From: Janibacter cremeus
GTDB taxonomy: Bacteria; Actinomycetota; Actinomycetes; Actinomycetales; Dermatophilaceae
Length of the DNA: 64,000 bases
Direction: 5' to 3'
Assembly: GCF_029395675.1 (NCBI RefSeq)
Contig: NZ_CP115184.1
Location: 2,480,001 to 2,544,000, forward strand
Of the stretch, positions 25,331 to 34,401 are shown piece after piece. The position numbers and the translations under genes are program-made. Position 1 is the stretch's first letter; the number at the start of each line of letters is the position of its first letter. Under the pieces are notes generated by a model, which worked only from the letters and a program-made list of their open reading frames with translations, searched no databases and was not told the origin of the DNA.

Positions 25331-26821
25331 ATGGACCCCATGTCCACGACCGCGCCGCAGGCGCAGCCCGTGACCACGCCTGCGCAGACGGCCCTCGTCC
25401 TGCGCGTGCTCACGGTCGCCACCTTCGTCGTGATCCTCAACGAGACGATCATGAACAACGCGATCCCGCGCCTGATGGACGACTTCGCGGTGCCCGCGAC
25501 GTCCGCGCAGTGGCTGACGACCGCCTTCATGCTCACCATGGCCGTGGTCATCCCGATGACCGGCTGGATCATGCAGCGGCTGGCCGTCCGGCGCACCTTC
25601 GCCCTCGCGATGGGGCTGTTCTCCCTCGGCACGACGGCCGCCGCGCTCGCCCCGGCCTTCGAGGTGCTCGTGGCCGCACGGGTCGTGCAGGCGACCGGGA
25701 CCGCCGTGATGATCCCGCTGCTGATGACCACGCTGATGAATCTCGTGCCCCTCGCCGACCGCGGCCGCACCATGGGCAACCTCTCCCTCGTCATCGCCGT
25801 CGCCCCCGCCATGGGCCCGGCCGTCTCCGGGCTGCTGCTGCGGGTCGGGTCGTGGCGACTGATCTTCCTCACCGTCCTGCCGATCGCCCTGGTCGCCCTG
25901 TGGGTCGGCCTGCGGCACCTCCCGGACGTCGGCGATCGCGAGGACAGCAGCCTCGACCTGCCGAGCGTCGTGCTCTCCGTCATCGGCTTCGGCGGGCTGG
26001 TCTACGGCCTCTCCAGCATCGGCGGCGGGACCCCGGGCGAAGGGGGCCCCGCCCCCGAGCCGGTCGTCGACCCGCTCGTGGCGGTCGGCCTCGCGACGCT
26101 CGCCGTGGCCGCCTTCGCCTGGCGCCAGCGGTCACTCGTGCGCTCGGGCGACCCGCTGATGGACCTGCGCACGCTGCGCTTCCGCAGCTTCACCGGTGCC
26201 TTCATCACGATGTGCATCGGCTTCGCCGCCCTGATCAGCTCGCTCATCCTGCTGCCGATCCACCTGCAGGACGGGCTGGGCATGACCACCCTCGAGGCGG
26301 GCCTGCTCCTCATCCCCGGCGGGCTGGCCATGGGCCTGCTCGGCCCGACGATCGGACGCCTCTACGACCGGCTCGGCGCGCGGCCGCTCGTCGTCCCCGG
26401 CAGCATCGGCCTCACCCTCTCGCTGGGTCTGCTGGCCCTGCTCGTCCCGAGCGCCGGCCCGTGGACGCTCCTGGTCCTGCACGTGCTGCTGTCGCTCTCG
26501 CTGGCGCTGCTCTTCACGCCGCTCTTCACCGCCGGCCTCGGGGCCCTCCCGAAGCACCTCTACGCACACGGGTCCGCGCTCCTCGGCTCCTCGCAGCAGG
26601 TCTTCGGCGCGGCCGGGACCGCGACGAGCATCGCCGTGCTGGCCCTGGTCGCCGGCTCGGACCCCACGGCCGCCGACCTGGCACGGGGAGCCCGGGGCGC
26701 CTTCGCGCTGCTCACCGGCCTCGCGGCGATCACCGTCGTCACCTGCCTCACCGTCTCCACGCCACCGGCCGAGGACGAGGTCGAGCAGACCGCCCCGTCA
26801 CAGGACGTCGCCGCGGTCTGA
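25331..26821 (+). CDS. DHA2-type MFS multidrug exporter
   Basis: 496 residues with fourteen predicted helices. Features of the DHA2/EmrB-QacA group are visible: ETIMNNAIPRLM in helix 1, QWLTTAFMLTMAVVIPMTGW in helices 1-2, and a motif-C-like AVAPAMGPAVSGLLL in helix 5. Exports lipophilic or cationic drugs by proton antiport. Starts at ATG 25331 or ATG 25340 are both possible. A short AT-rich stretch upstream (CTATTTGTCTGTTGCACAC) may be the promoter; no MarR or TetR regulator is adjacent. Confidence 0.88.
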   Translation: MDPMSTTAPQAQPVTTPAQTALVLRVLTVATFVVILNETIMNNAIPRLMDDFAVPATSAQWLTTAFMLTMAVVIPMTGWIMQRLAVRRTFALAMGLFSLGTTAAALAPAFEVLVAARVVQATGTAVMIPLLMTTLMNLVPLADRGRTMGNLSLVIAVAPAMGPAVSGLLLRVGSWRLIFLTVLPIALVALWVGLRHLPDVGDREDSSLDLPSVVLSVIGFGGLVYGLSSIGGGTPGEGGPAPEPVVDPLVAVGLATLAVAAFAWRQRSLVRSGDPLMDLRTLRFRSFTGAFITMCIGFAALISSLILLPIHLQDGLGMTTLEAGLLLIPGGLAMGLLGPTIGRLYDRLGARPLVVPGSIGLTLSLGLLALLVPSAGPWTLLVLHVLLSLSLALLFTPLFTAGLGALPKHLYAHGSALLGSSQQVFGAAGTATSIAVLALVAGSDPTAADLARGARGAFALLTGLAAITVVTCLTVSTPPAEDEVEQTAPSQDVAAV

Positions 26822-26825
26822 TCGC

Positions 26826-26885
26826 ATCAGGTGGTCACCTGGTGCGGCAAGGACCGTCGCGAGACGCACGAGCTGACCACCTGAT
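26826..26885. repeat. 12-bp perfect inverted repeat with 36-base loop between convergent genes
   Basis: ATCAGGTGGTCA at 26826-26837 and TGACCACCTGAT at 26874-26885. The left arm also overlaps an inner AGGTG/CACCT dyad. It may be a terminator for both convergent genes or a pair of protein-binding sites. Confidence 0.5.
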
Positions 26886-26896
26886 CGCGGCCCCGG

Positions 26897-27943
26897 TCAC
26901 TCGTCGCGCCGCGGCGCCATCCGGGCGGGGATGTTGTGCCGTGTGACCACCTGCACCCCCGAGGCGAGGGACGTGGGTGCACCCGGCGCGAGGCGATGGT
27001 GCTGCAGCACCGCGCGGATCGCCGAGCGGGCGTCCTCGCGCAGGTCGTGGTGCAGGACGAGGTCGATCTCCCCGGTGCGCAGCAGCTCGAGGTTGTCCGG
27101 GTCGAGGTCGTGGCCGACGAAGACCGAGGGGGCCACCCCCTTCGCCCGCAGCGCAGCGAGGATCGCCCGGTTGGCGCCACCGACGGAGTAGACCCCGACG
27201 AGGTCGTCGCCCGACCCGAGCTCCGCGGTGACCACGTCCGCGGTGGCGGCGTCCAGCCCGTCGGCGTCGCTGACCCGGCGCACGACGAGCCCGGGCGCGT
27301 CCTCGCCGAGCTGGTCGACGAAGGCCTCCGCGCGGGTGCGCTCACCGACGAATGACGCGCGGCTGAGCGTGGCGAGGACGGTGCCGGTCTCCCGGCCGCT
27401 CCAGCGGTGGAGGACGTGGGCGGCGGTCCGCCCGGCCGACTCGTGGTCCGGGCCGGCGTAGGCGATCCGGCGCGAGCCGTGCACATCGGTGACGAGGGTG
27501 ACCGCGGGGAGGCCCCGCTCGGCGAGGTCGTCGATGGCCGCCGCCACCCGGGGGTCGTCGGGGACCTTCAGCAGCACGCCGTGGCTGGTGCTCCCCCGCC
27601 GCCCGATGCCCTCGAGCGTGCCGACGACGTCCTCGACGGTGCCCGACTCCCGCAGGTGGAACCGGGCCCGCACCGCCGCCGGTCGCAACCCGGTCAGCTG
27701 CGACTCGAGCGCGTCGCGCACCTCCCCGGAGAAGCGGTTCGGCGCCTGCATCACCACGTCCAGCACGAGCGAGCGGGCGCCGAGGCGCAGGGCGCCGGCC
27801 TGGCGGTCGAGCTCGGCGATGGCCTGCTCGACGGCCCGGACCGCGCGGGGGCTGGCACCGGGCCGACCGTTGAGGACGCGGTCGACCGTTGCCGGGGACA
27901 GGCCGGCCTGCTCGGCCACGTCGGCGATCCGGTGGCTGCGCAC
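26897..27943 (-). CDS. LacI-family transcriptional regulator
   Basis: 348 residues from GTG 27943, which directly follows the stop of the upstream lysoplasmalogenase gene. The N-terminal HTH RIADVAEQAGLSPATVDRVLNG and hinge helix are standard; the effector domain (about 60-340) is of the periplasmic-binding type with ALESQLTGLRPAAVRARFHL and late NLELLRTGEIDLVLHHD. The ligand is probably a sugar or polyol. No sugar gene is adjacent, so the target is unknown. Convergent with the DHA2 exporter. Confidence 0.85.
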   Translation of the reverse strand: MRSHRIADVAEQAGLSPATVDRVLNGRPGASPRAVRAVEQAIAELDRQAGALRLGARSLVLDVVMQAPNRFSGEVRDALESQLTGLRPAAVRARFHLRESGTVEDVVGTLEGIGRRGSTSHGVLLKVPDDPRVAAAIDDLAERGLPAVTLVTDVHGSRRIAYAGPDHESAGRTAAHVLHRWSGRETGTVLATLSRASFVGERTRAEAFVDQLGEDAPGLVVRRVSDADGLDAATADVVTAELGSGDDLVGVYSVGGANRAILAALRAKGVAPSVFVGHDLDPDNLELLRTGEIDLVLHHDLREDARSAIRAVLQHHRLAPGAPTSLASGVQVVTRHNIPARMAPRRDE

Positions 27944-28609
27944 TCAGGCCTGCCGGGCCGCCAGCGTGCGGTCCCGGTGGGAGACCGCGAGGGTGATCAG
28001 GGTCTGACCGAGCACGTAGGTGAGCATCACCCAGAAGCCGTGCAGCGGCAGCTCGAGTGCGGCGAAGGCGCCGAGCGCGATGAGGCCGTCGGAGACGAGG
28101 AAGAGCACCGCGCCGATCGTCGCGACGGCGTCGATGCCGGTGGCCAGCACCGCCATCCCGACGATGACCAGCCCGTAGAGCAGCACGGCGGGGAAGAGCG
28201 CGCCGGCGCCCTGCGCGCTCACCGCGACGACCACCCCGAGGAGGATCACGTAGGGGGCCAGCAGTGCCGGTCGGCGCCGGATGATCGACCGGGAGGCGAA
28301 GGGGAGGAAGGCGGCCACGTAGGCCAGCTGCGCGAGGAAGAACGCGCCGAGCATCAGGCCGAAGCCGAGGTCACTCCCGTCCGCGGTGAAGCGCGGCAAC
28401 GTGTCCCCCAGCCAGGACAGGACGAGCGCCACACCGACGAGTCGGACGAGGAGGGACTTGGGGTTGGGGGTGCCCGCGAGCAGCACCCACAGCAGCGCCG
28501 GCATGAGCAGGATCTGGGTCAGGTCGGCCAGCACGCCGTCGGGCGCGACCACCTGTGCGCCGAGGTGGACGACGGTGACGACCACGAGGGCGAGGAGGGC
28601 GAACGGCAT
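27944..28609 (-). CDS. YhhN-family lysoplasmalogenase-like membrane protein
   Basis: 221 residues with about eight hydrophobic helices. Family residues are visible in PALLWVLLAG, VALVLSWLGDTLPRF and FLVSDGLIALGAF, the conserved acidic residues of the YhhN/TMEM86 fold that hydrolyse the vinyl ether of lysoplasmalogens. ATG 28609 gives the usual length, but ATG 28663, which has GGAGGAGG upstream, would add 18 residues and overlap the methyltransferase. Abuts the LacI gene downstream. Confidence 0.8.
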   Translation of the reverse strand: MPFALLALVVVTVVHLGAQVVAPDGVLADLTQILLMPALLWVLLAGTPNPKSLLVRLVGVALVLSWLGDTLPRFTADGSDLGFGLMLGAFFLAQLAYVAAFLPFASRSIIRRRPALLAPYVILLGVVVAVSAQGAGALFPAVLLYGLVIVGMAVLATGIDAVATIGAVLFLVSDGLIALGAFAALELPLHGFWVMLTYVLGQTLITLAVSHRDRTLAARQA

Positions 28610-28623
28610 GGCGCGCAGCCTAG

Positions 28624-29433
28624 TCAGGCCGGAGACGAGACGAAGCAGTTCGCGTAGTGCCATCCGTCCTCCTCCAGGCCCACCGGGTCCAGACCCCGGG
28701 CCCGTACCGCACGCAGCGTCGCGTCCCGCTCCTGCTCGTCGGCGAACCGCCGTTGCCGCACCGGCTCTGCGAGGCCGCTCCCGGTGACGAGCCCATGACC
28801 GGCAAGGACCGCCTCGACCGGCCCGTAGTCGATGCTGCGCAGCACGAAGGAGACGACCCGGGTGTGCGCGCGGATGGTCATCGCGGAGAGGATGCGGTCG
28901 AAGGTGGCCGTCCCGACATAGCCGACCCCGCCGGTGCAGACCACGACGTCGACATCGTGCAGACCGGCCAGGAGCTGCGGGGAGGGGTCGTCGCGCTCGA
29001 GGTCGTCGCACCAGCCCGCATCGAGCAGCCCGACCCGCAGCGCGTAGTCGATTGCCGGTCGCGAGGCGTCGAGGCCGAGCAGCCGTAGTCGTCGCTGCCG
29101 GGCATGCCGGTCGAAGAATTTGCGGTCGCGGGCGATCTTGACCTCCGCGGGCACGTCCGCGACCTCGTCGGCGAGGTGGTGTGCACCGAGCTGTTCCAGT
29201 GACAGCGTGCTGCGCATCAGGGCGGCGTTGATGCCGTACGAGCAGCACACGTCCAGCACCGTCGTCGGCTCCTCGTGGGACGGCAGTGCCGCGAGCACCG
29301 ACTCGACGAAGCGGGTGCCGTGCTCGGGGATCTCGTAGCCCAGCGGCATCAGCGCCTCGAAGTAGGCGCGCGGGTCCGGGCTCGTGTACATCGAGCTGAA
29401 GTCGGCCTTGTACAGCTCGTCGTCCCCGCTCAC
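28624..29433 (-). CDS. Class I SAM-dependent methyltransferase-like protein
   Basis: 269 residues from GTG 29433. A Rossmann-type SAM motif VLDVCCSYGINAALMR lies near residue 60, an acidic strand end LRLLGLDASRPAIDYAL follows, then DVDVVVCTGGVGYVGTATFDRIL. The GxGxG loop is replaced by CCSYG, seen in some uncharacterised members. Substrate unknown. It begins a possible operon with the lysoplasmalogenase and LacI genes. Confidence 0.7.
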   Translation of the reverse strand: MSGDDELYKADFSSMYTSPDPRAYFEALMPLGYEIPEHGTRFVESVLAALPSHEEPTTVLDVCCSYGINAALMRSTLSLEQLGAHHLADEVADVPAEVKIARDRKFFDRHARQRRLRLLGLDASRPAIDYALRVGLLDAGWCDDLERDDPSPQLLAGLHDVDVVVCTGGVGYVGTATFDRILSAMTIRAHTRVVSFVLRSIDYGPVEAVLAGHGLVTGSGLAEPVRQRRFADEQERDATLRAVRARGLDPVGLEEDGWHYANCFVSSPA

Positions 29434-29521
29434 ACCGCCAGCTCCGAAGGTTCGTTCCTACGAGTTCATCCACCAGCCATGCTACGGGCGCCCGCCACAC
29501 GTCCACGGTGCCATCGATCCG

Positions 29522-29539
29522 ATACGGTAGGGGGGTATA
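29522..29539 (+). promoter_or_regulatory. Probable CsoR-type operator upstream of the copper chaperone
   Basis: ATACGGTAGGGGGGTATA: the right half GGGGGTATA is identical to the right half of the site before the copper ATPase; the left half is degenerate. A possible -10 TATAGA overlaps its end (29536-29541), 30 bases before the chaperone ATG. Confidence 0.55.
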
Positions 29540-29572
29540 GAGTGACACCACTCCCCGATGGAAGGAACTCCC

Positions 29573-29779
29573 ATGAGCGCCACCAGCACCTACACCGTGA
29601 CCGGCATGACCTGCGGCCACTGCGTCGCCTCCGTCACCGAGGAGGTCCAGGAGATCGACGGCGTCGAGGACGTGGACGTCCAGCTCGAGTCGGGCGCGGT
29701 CACCATCACCAGCGCCGAGCCGATCGACGAGTCGGCCGTGCGCTCCGCCGTCGAGGAGGCCGGCTACCAGCTGGCCTGA
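29573..29779 (+). CDS. copZ: CopZ-like copper chaperone (HMA domain)
   Basis: 68 residues forming one heavy-metal-associated domain: TVTGMTCGHCVASVTEEV (MxCxxC site) with the usual beta-alpha-beta-beta-alpha-beta pattern ending SAVRSAVEEAGYQL. It carries Cu(I) in the cytosol, probably to the P-type ATPase at 32132. ATG 29573 has GGAAGGAA upstream. Its 3' end overlaps the convergent M20 gene by 16 bases. A CsoR-like operator precedes it, so copper induction is likely. Confidence 0.9.
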   Translation: MSATSTYTVTGMTCGHCVASVTEEVQEIDGVEDVDVQLESGAVTITSAEPIDESAVRSAVEEAGYQLA

Positions 29780-30954
29780 GCCGGATCCGGTGGGGCCGGG
29801 TCCGGCTGACCCAGCTCCGCTCGCGCCACCGCGACGAGGTAGCGCACCCCCTCGCCGAGGATGTCGTCGTTGACGTCGTAGTCACTGCTGTGCAGCGGGG
29901 TGCCACCGCGGCCCGGCTCGACCCCGTTGCCGAGGAAGGCGAAGCACGCCGGCACGTGCTCGGCGAAGACCCCGAAGTCCTCGCTCGGCATGGCCGGCGG
30001 GCACTGGCCGTCGACCCGCTCGGCGCCGAGGGTGGCCACGGCCGCTGACACCGCACGCCGGGTCGCCTCGGGGTGGTTGACCGTGGGGGCGAACTCGTGC
30101 GTGTAGGTCACCTCGCAGCTCGCCCCGTGGGCTGCGGCGATCCCGGTCGAGATCTCCCGGATGCGCCGCTCGAGCAGTTCCTGCACCCCGGGAGCGAAGC
30201 TGCGCGTGTCCCCGGTGATCCGCACCTGCGTCGGGATGGCATTGCGCGCGCCGTCGGTCTCGAAGCCGGTGCAGGAGAGGACCGCCGGGTCGACGGGGTC
30301 GAGGCTCCGGGCGACGACAGTCTGCAGGGCCAGGACGATCTCGGCCCCGATCACGAGCGGATCGACCACCACCTGCGGCCGGGCCGCGTGACCACCCCGG
30401 CCGGTCACGACGATCTCGAAATTGTCCTCGCTGGCCATGAACCCACCGACCCGGGTGTGCAGGTGTCCCGTGGGGATGCCGGGCATGTTGTGGATGCCGT
30501 GCATCGCGTCGACGGGGAAACGCTCGAAGAGGCCGTCCGCGACCATCGCCTGCGCACCGCGACCCGGCTCCTCCGCCGGCTGGAAGACCATCCGCACGGT
30601 CCCGTCGAAGCCCTCCTCGGCGAGGACCGTGGCCGCTCCCAGCGCCATCGCCATGTGCCCGTCGTGGCCGCACGCGTGCATCCGCCCCGGGCTGGTCGAG
30701 CCGTGGGCACGCCCCTCGACCTCGGTGAGCGGCAGGCCGTCCATGTCGGCCCGCAGGCCGACCGACCGGGGGGAGACCCCCTCCGTCAGGGAGGCGACGA
30801 GTCCGGTGCCACCGACGCCGCGGACCACCTCGTAGCCGGCCTCCCGGAGCACCGAGGCGACGAAGTCCGCGGTCGCGTGCTCCGCGAAGGCCGTCTCCGG
30901 GTGGCGGTGCAGGTGGTGGCGCCAGGCGCGCAGTCGCGCGTCGAGGTCACTCAT
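29764..30954 (-). CDS. M20-family amidohydrolase (hippurate hydrolase-like)
   Basis: 396 residues. Metal-site motifs of the M20D aminoacylase/hippuricase group are visible: ACGHDGHMAMALG, FQPAEEPGRGAQAM, GHAARPQ, and HSSDYDVNDD near the C-terminus. It removes an acyl group from an N-acyl amino acid or a similar amide. Its ATG overlaps the stop of the diaminopropionate ammonia-lyase gene by eight bases (ATGAGTGA), so the pair is coupled. That suggests an N-acylated diaminopropionate as substrate (inference). Confidence 0.85.
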   Translation of the reverse strand: MSDLDARLRAWRHHLHRHPETAFAEHATADFVASVLREAGYEVVRGVGGTGLVASLTEGVSPRSVGLRADMDGLPLTEVEGRAHGSTSPGRMHACGHDGHMAMALGAATVLAEEGFDGTVRMVFQPAEEPGRGAQAMVADGLFERFPVDAMHGIHNMPGIPTGHLHTRVGGFMASEDNFEIVVTGRGGHAARPQVVVDPLVIGAEIVLALQTVVARSLDPVDPAVLSCTGFETDGARNAIPTQVRITGDTRSFAPGVQELLERRIREISTGIAAAHGASCEVTYTHEFAPTVNHPEATRRAVSAAVATLGAERVDGQCPPAMPSEDFGVFAEHVPACFAFLGNGVEPGRGGTPLHSSDYDVNDDILGEGVRYLVAVARAELGQPDPAPPDPAQASW

Positions 30955-31981
30955 CGTCCTGCCGGCCCTCCGTGCTCAGCAGGACGACCGCCGCGTCGGC
31001 GGGCAGGTCGAGATCAGCCCGCAGCCCGGCATGGCGAAGGGCGGCGCGCACCCCCGCGTAGGTGGCGGCGCCACTCGGACCGGAGGCGACCCCGTGCGCC
31101 AGGAGGTCCGCCGATGCCTGCAGCGCCTCCTCGTCGGTGACGGTGATCGCGGCGTCGCACCCCTCCCGCAGGACGGGCCACGCGAGCGTGGAGACGGTGC
31201 CGCAGTTCAGGCCCGCCATGACGCTGGCCCCGGTCTCGACGGCGACCGGCTCCCCCTTCGTCAGGCTGGCGACGATGCAGTCGGCGGAGTCCGGCTCGAC
31301 GGACAGGATGCGGGTGCCGGTGGACCGGTCACCCTGGCGGTAGTGGGCGATGACGGCCTGGGCGAGCGAGCCCACACCGGAGGGGACGACGACGAGGTCC
31401 GGCGCCGCGCCGAGCTGCTCGTCGATCTCCTGCAGGAGGGTGTCGTACCCCTCGACGACCCAGGTCGGGACCTGCTCGTAACCCTCCCAGGCGGTGTCCT
31501 GCACGAGCTCGCGCGACGGATCGGCCGCCGCGTACTCGGTGGCGGCGTGGACCGCGTCGTCGTAGTGCCCCTCCACCCGGACCAGCGTCGCCCCCTCCGC
31601 CTCGATGCGCGCGGCAGCCTTCTCCCGCAAGGCGGCTGCGATGAAGACCGTGGCGCGCGTCCCGAGGTGCGTGGCCATCCGCGCGACCGCCCGACCGTGG
31701 TTGCCGTCGGTCGCGGTGACCAGCTCGGCACCGGGATGGCGCTCGACCACCTGGTGGCAGGCCCACGACGCACCGAGCATCTTGAAGGCCGGCAGCCCGA
31801 GCCGCGCCGACTCGTCCTTCACGAGCACCCGACCGACCCCGAGCTCCTCGGCGAGAGCCGGCAGGGCGACCAGGGGCGTCGCCTCGTACCCCGGCAGGCC
31901 ACGGTGGAAGTCGCGGACGCTCGGGGCCGCCGAGCCCGAGCTCCAGGTGCGCGCGGAGGGGTTGCTGTACCAGGTCGTCAT
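30947..31981 (-). CDS. Diaminopropionate ammonia-lyase
   Basis: 344 residues, fold-type II PLP enzyme. N-terminal LPGYEATPLVALPALAEELG, PLP lysine in LGLPAFKMLGASWA, TDGNHGRAVARMA, and a glycine-rich PSGVGSLAQAV loop; the ending SGAATYAGVRAAL matches the YgeX/DapL group. It converts 2,3-diaminopropionate to pyruvate and two ammonia. ATG 31981 has only a weak SD. First gene of a pair with the M20 hydrolase. The long open frame running upstream on this strand to 35077 is a shadow of copA. Confidence 0.85.
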   Translation of the reverse strand: MTTWYSNPSARTWSSGSAAPSVRDFHRGLPGYEATPLVALPALAEELGVGRVLVKDESARLGLPAFKMLGASWACHQVVERHPGAELVTATDGNHGRAVARMATHLGTRATVFIAAALREKAAARIEAEGATLVRVEGHYDDAVHAATEYAAADPSRELVQDTAWEGYEQVPTWVVEGYDTLLQEIDEQLGAAPDLVVVPSGVGSLAQAVIAHYRQGDRSTGTRILSVEPDSADCIVASLTKGEPVAVETGASVMAGLNCGTVSTLAWPVLREGCDAAITVTDEEALQASADLLAHGVASGPSGAATYAGVRAALRHAGLRADLDLPADAAVVLLSTEGRQDDE

Positions 31982-32027
31982 CCACCCAGTCTTGGGCCGC
32001 CGGGGTGCCCCGTCCAGCACCCCACAG

Positions 32028-32056
32028 TGGACAGGTACCCCTAGGGGGTATAAGTT
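32028..32056 (+). promoter_or_regulatory. copA promoter with CsoR-type operator in the spacer
   Basis: -35 TGGACA (32028), 17-base spacer, -10 TAAGTT (32051). The spacer contains TACCCCTAGGGGGTA (32036-32050), a CsoR-family dyad. Same design as the promoters of both sulfur cassettes. Confidence 0.75.
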
Positions 32057-32131
32057 GGACGGAGATGGACGCGCCCGGGCGCCTGCTCGACGACCGGACC
32101 CCCTCCCTTCGTCACGCACAGGAGTGAGCAG

Positions 32132-34399
32132 ATGAGTTCCGCAACCGACACACCGGCACCGGGGACACAGGCGGAGGTGGAGCTGGCCATTACCGGCATG
32201 ACCTGCGCCTCCTGCGCCAACCGCATCGAGCGCAAGCTGAACAAGCTCGACGGCGTCACCGCCTCGGTCAACTACGCGACGGAGAAGGCGAAGGTCACCT
32301 ACGCCGGCGACGTCGCGCCGGAGCTGCTCCTCGAGACCGTCGAGCAGGCCGGCTACGGCGCAGCGCTCCCCCGCACCGAGGAGGATGCGAAGGGGGAGAG
32401 CCCGGACGTCCCCGACGAGACCGACCGGCTGCGCCAGCGGCTGATCATCTCTGCGGTACTGACGGTCCCGGTCATCACGATGGCGATGATCCCGCCGCTG
32501 CAGTTCACGAACTGGCAGTGGCTGTCGCTCACCCTGGCCGCCCCGGTCGTGGTCTGGGGCGCGCTGCCCTTCCACCGGGCGGCCTGGACCAACCTCCGGC
32601 ACGGCACGACGACCATGGACACGCTCGTGTCGATGGGCACGCTCGCCGCCCTGGCGTGGTCGCTGTACGCGCTGTTCTTCGGGACCGCGGGCATGCCCGG
32701 CATGACCCACCCCTTCACGCTGACCGTGGAGCGCGGCGACGGCTCGGGCAACATCTACCTCGAGGCCGCCGCGGGCGTGACGACCTTCATCCTGGCCGGG
32801 CGCTACTTCGAGAAGCGGTCCAAGCGCCAGGCCGGCGCCGCCCTGCGCGCCCTGCTCGAGATGGGCGCCAAGGAGGTCACCGTCCTCGACGCGGACGGCA
32901 CCACCGAGCGCACGATCCCGGTCGACCGGCTCGCGGTCGGGATGCGGTTCGTCGTCCGCCCGGGCGAGAAGGTCGCGACCGACGGGGTCATCGAGCACGG
33001 CACCTCCGCCGTCGACACCTCGATGCTCACCGGCGAGTCCGTGCCCGTCGAGGTCGCCCCCGGCGACGAGGTCGTCGGTGCGACCGTCAACGCCGGCGGT
33101 CGTCTCGTCGTGCGTGCCACCCGCGTCGGTGGCGACACCCAGCTGGCCCAGATGGCCCGGATGGTCGAGGACGCACAGAACGGCAAGGCCGAGGCCCAGC
33201 GCCTGGCCGACCGCATCTCCGGGATCTTCGTCCCGATCGTCCTCGTGCTGGCCCTCGCGACGCTGGCCTTCTGGATCGTCGTCGGCGCCGGCCTGTCGAT
33301 GGCCTTCACCGCCGCGGTCGCCGTGCTCATCATCGCCTGCCCCTGCGCCCTCGGCCTGGCCACCCCGACCGCGCTCATGGTCGGCACCGGCCGCGGCGCG
33401 CAGCTGGGCATCCTCATCAAGGGCCCCGAGGTCCTGGAGTCCACCCGCACGGTCGACACGATCGTCCTGGACAAGACCGGGACCGTCACGACCGGGCAGA
33501 TGACGCTGCGCGAGGTCGTCGCCGCCGAGGGCGAGGATGAGGCGGCGGTCCTGCGCTACGCCGGCGCCCTCGAGGCCGCGTCCGAGCACCCGATCGCCCG
33601 GGCCATCGCAGTGGGCGCCCGCGAGCGCGGGGAGGAGCTGCCGCAGGTCGACGGTTTCGCCAACGTCGAGGGTCTCGGCGTCCAGGGCGTCGTCGACGGG
33701 CAGGCGGTGGTCGTGGGCCGACCGGCCCTGCTCACCGACTCCGGCCAGATGCGCTGCACCGAGCTCGATGCCACCACCACGGCCCGGCAGCGGGAGGGCG
33801 GCACCGTCGTCCAGGTCGCCTGGGGTGGCCGCGCCCGCGGCATCGTCGTCGTCGCCGACGCCATCAAGGAGACGTCGACGCAGGCGATCACCGAGCTGCG
33901 CGACCTGGGGCTGCGGCCGATCCTGCTCACGGGTGACAACGAGGTCGTCGCCCGCTCCGTCGCAGCCGAGGTCGGGATCGCGCCGGAGGACGTCTTCGCC
34001 GACGTCATGCCCGCCGACAAGGTCGCCGTCGTCGAGCGGCTGCAGGGCGAGGGCAGGGTCGTCGCCATGGTCGGCGACGGCGTCAACGACGCCGCGGCCC
34101 TGGCCACCGCCGACCTCGGTCTGGCGATGGGCACCGGCACCGACGTGGCCATCGAGGCCAGTGACCTGACCCTCGTGCGCGGCGACCTGCGGGTCGCGGT
34201 CGACGCGATCCGCCTCGCCCGGCGCACCCTGGGCACGATCAAGGGCAATCTCTTCTGGGCCTTCGCCTACAACGTCGCCGCGATCCCGCTCGCGATGGCC
34301 GGCATGCTCAACCCGATGATCGCCGGTGCCGCGATGGCCTTCTCCTCGGTCTTCGTCGTGAGCAACAGCCTGCGGCTGCGGGGCTTCAAGGCGCACTGA
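32132..34399 (+). CDS. copA: Copper-translocating P1B-type ATPase CopA
   Basis: 755 residues. One N-terminal HMA domain with GMTCASC (Cys25, Cys28), eight transmembrane helices, actuator LTGES, the membrane ion site CPC at 403-405, phosphorylation site DKTGT with Asp447, SEHP in the nucleotide domain, GDGVND hinge, and an [40 protein letters not shown] ending with the Asn and Met-Ser-Ser residues of Cu(I) pumps (quoted by type only). Exports Cu(I) from the cytosol. Induced through the CsoR-type site upstream; no CsoR with a His ligand is encoded in the window. Confidence 0.95.
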   Translation: MSSATDTPAPGTQAEVELAITGMTCASCANRIERKLNKLDGVTASVNYATEKAKVTYAGDVAPELLLETVEQAGYGAALPRTEEDAKGESPDVPDETDRLRQRLIISAVLTVPVITMAMIPPLQFTNWQWLSLTLAAPVVVWGALPFHRAAWTNLRHGTTTMDTLVSMGTLAALAWSLYALFFGTAGMPGMTHPFTLTVERGDGSGNIYLEAAAGVTTFILAGRYFEKRSKRQAGAALRALLEMGAKEVTVLDADGTTERTIPVDRLAVGMRFVVRPGEKVATDGVIEHGTSAVDTSMLTGESVPVEVAPGDEVVGATVNAGGRLVVRATRVGGDTQLAQMARMVEDAQNGKAEAQRLADRISGIFVPIVLVLALATLAFWIVVGAGLSMAFTAAVAVLIIACPCALGLATPTALMVGTGRGAQLGILIKGPEVLESTRTVDTIVLDKTGTVTTGQMTLREVVAAEGEDEAAVLRYAGALEAASEHPIARAIAVGARERGEELPQVDGFANVEGLGVQGVVDGQAVVVGRPALLTDSGQMRCTELDATTTARQREGGTVVQVAWGGRARGIVVVADAIKETSTQAITELRDLGLRPILLTGDNEVVARSVAAEVGIAPEDVFADVMPADKVAVVERLQGEGRVVAMVGDGVNDAAALATADLGLAMGTGTDVAIEASDLTLVRGDLRVAVDAIRLARRTLGTIKGNLFWAFAYNVAAIPLAMAGMLNPMIAGAAMAFSSVFVVSNSLRLRGFKAH

Positions 34400-34401
34400 G
34401 G

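Noticed and set aside
28609..28663. Upstream ATG with a strong GGAGGAGG site as the lysoplasmalogenase start
   Set aside because: The SD sequence is also coding (Glu-Glu-Asp) in the methyltransferase, and the longer form adds 18 residues with no family match. It remains possible.
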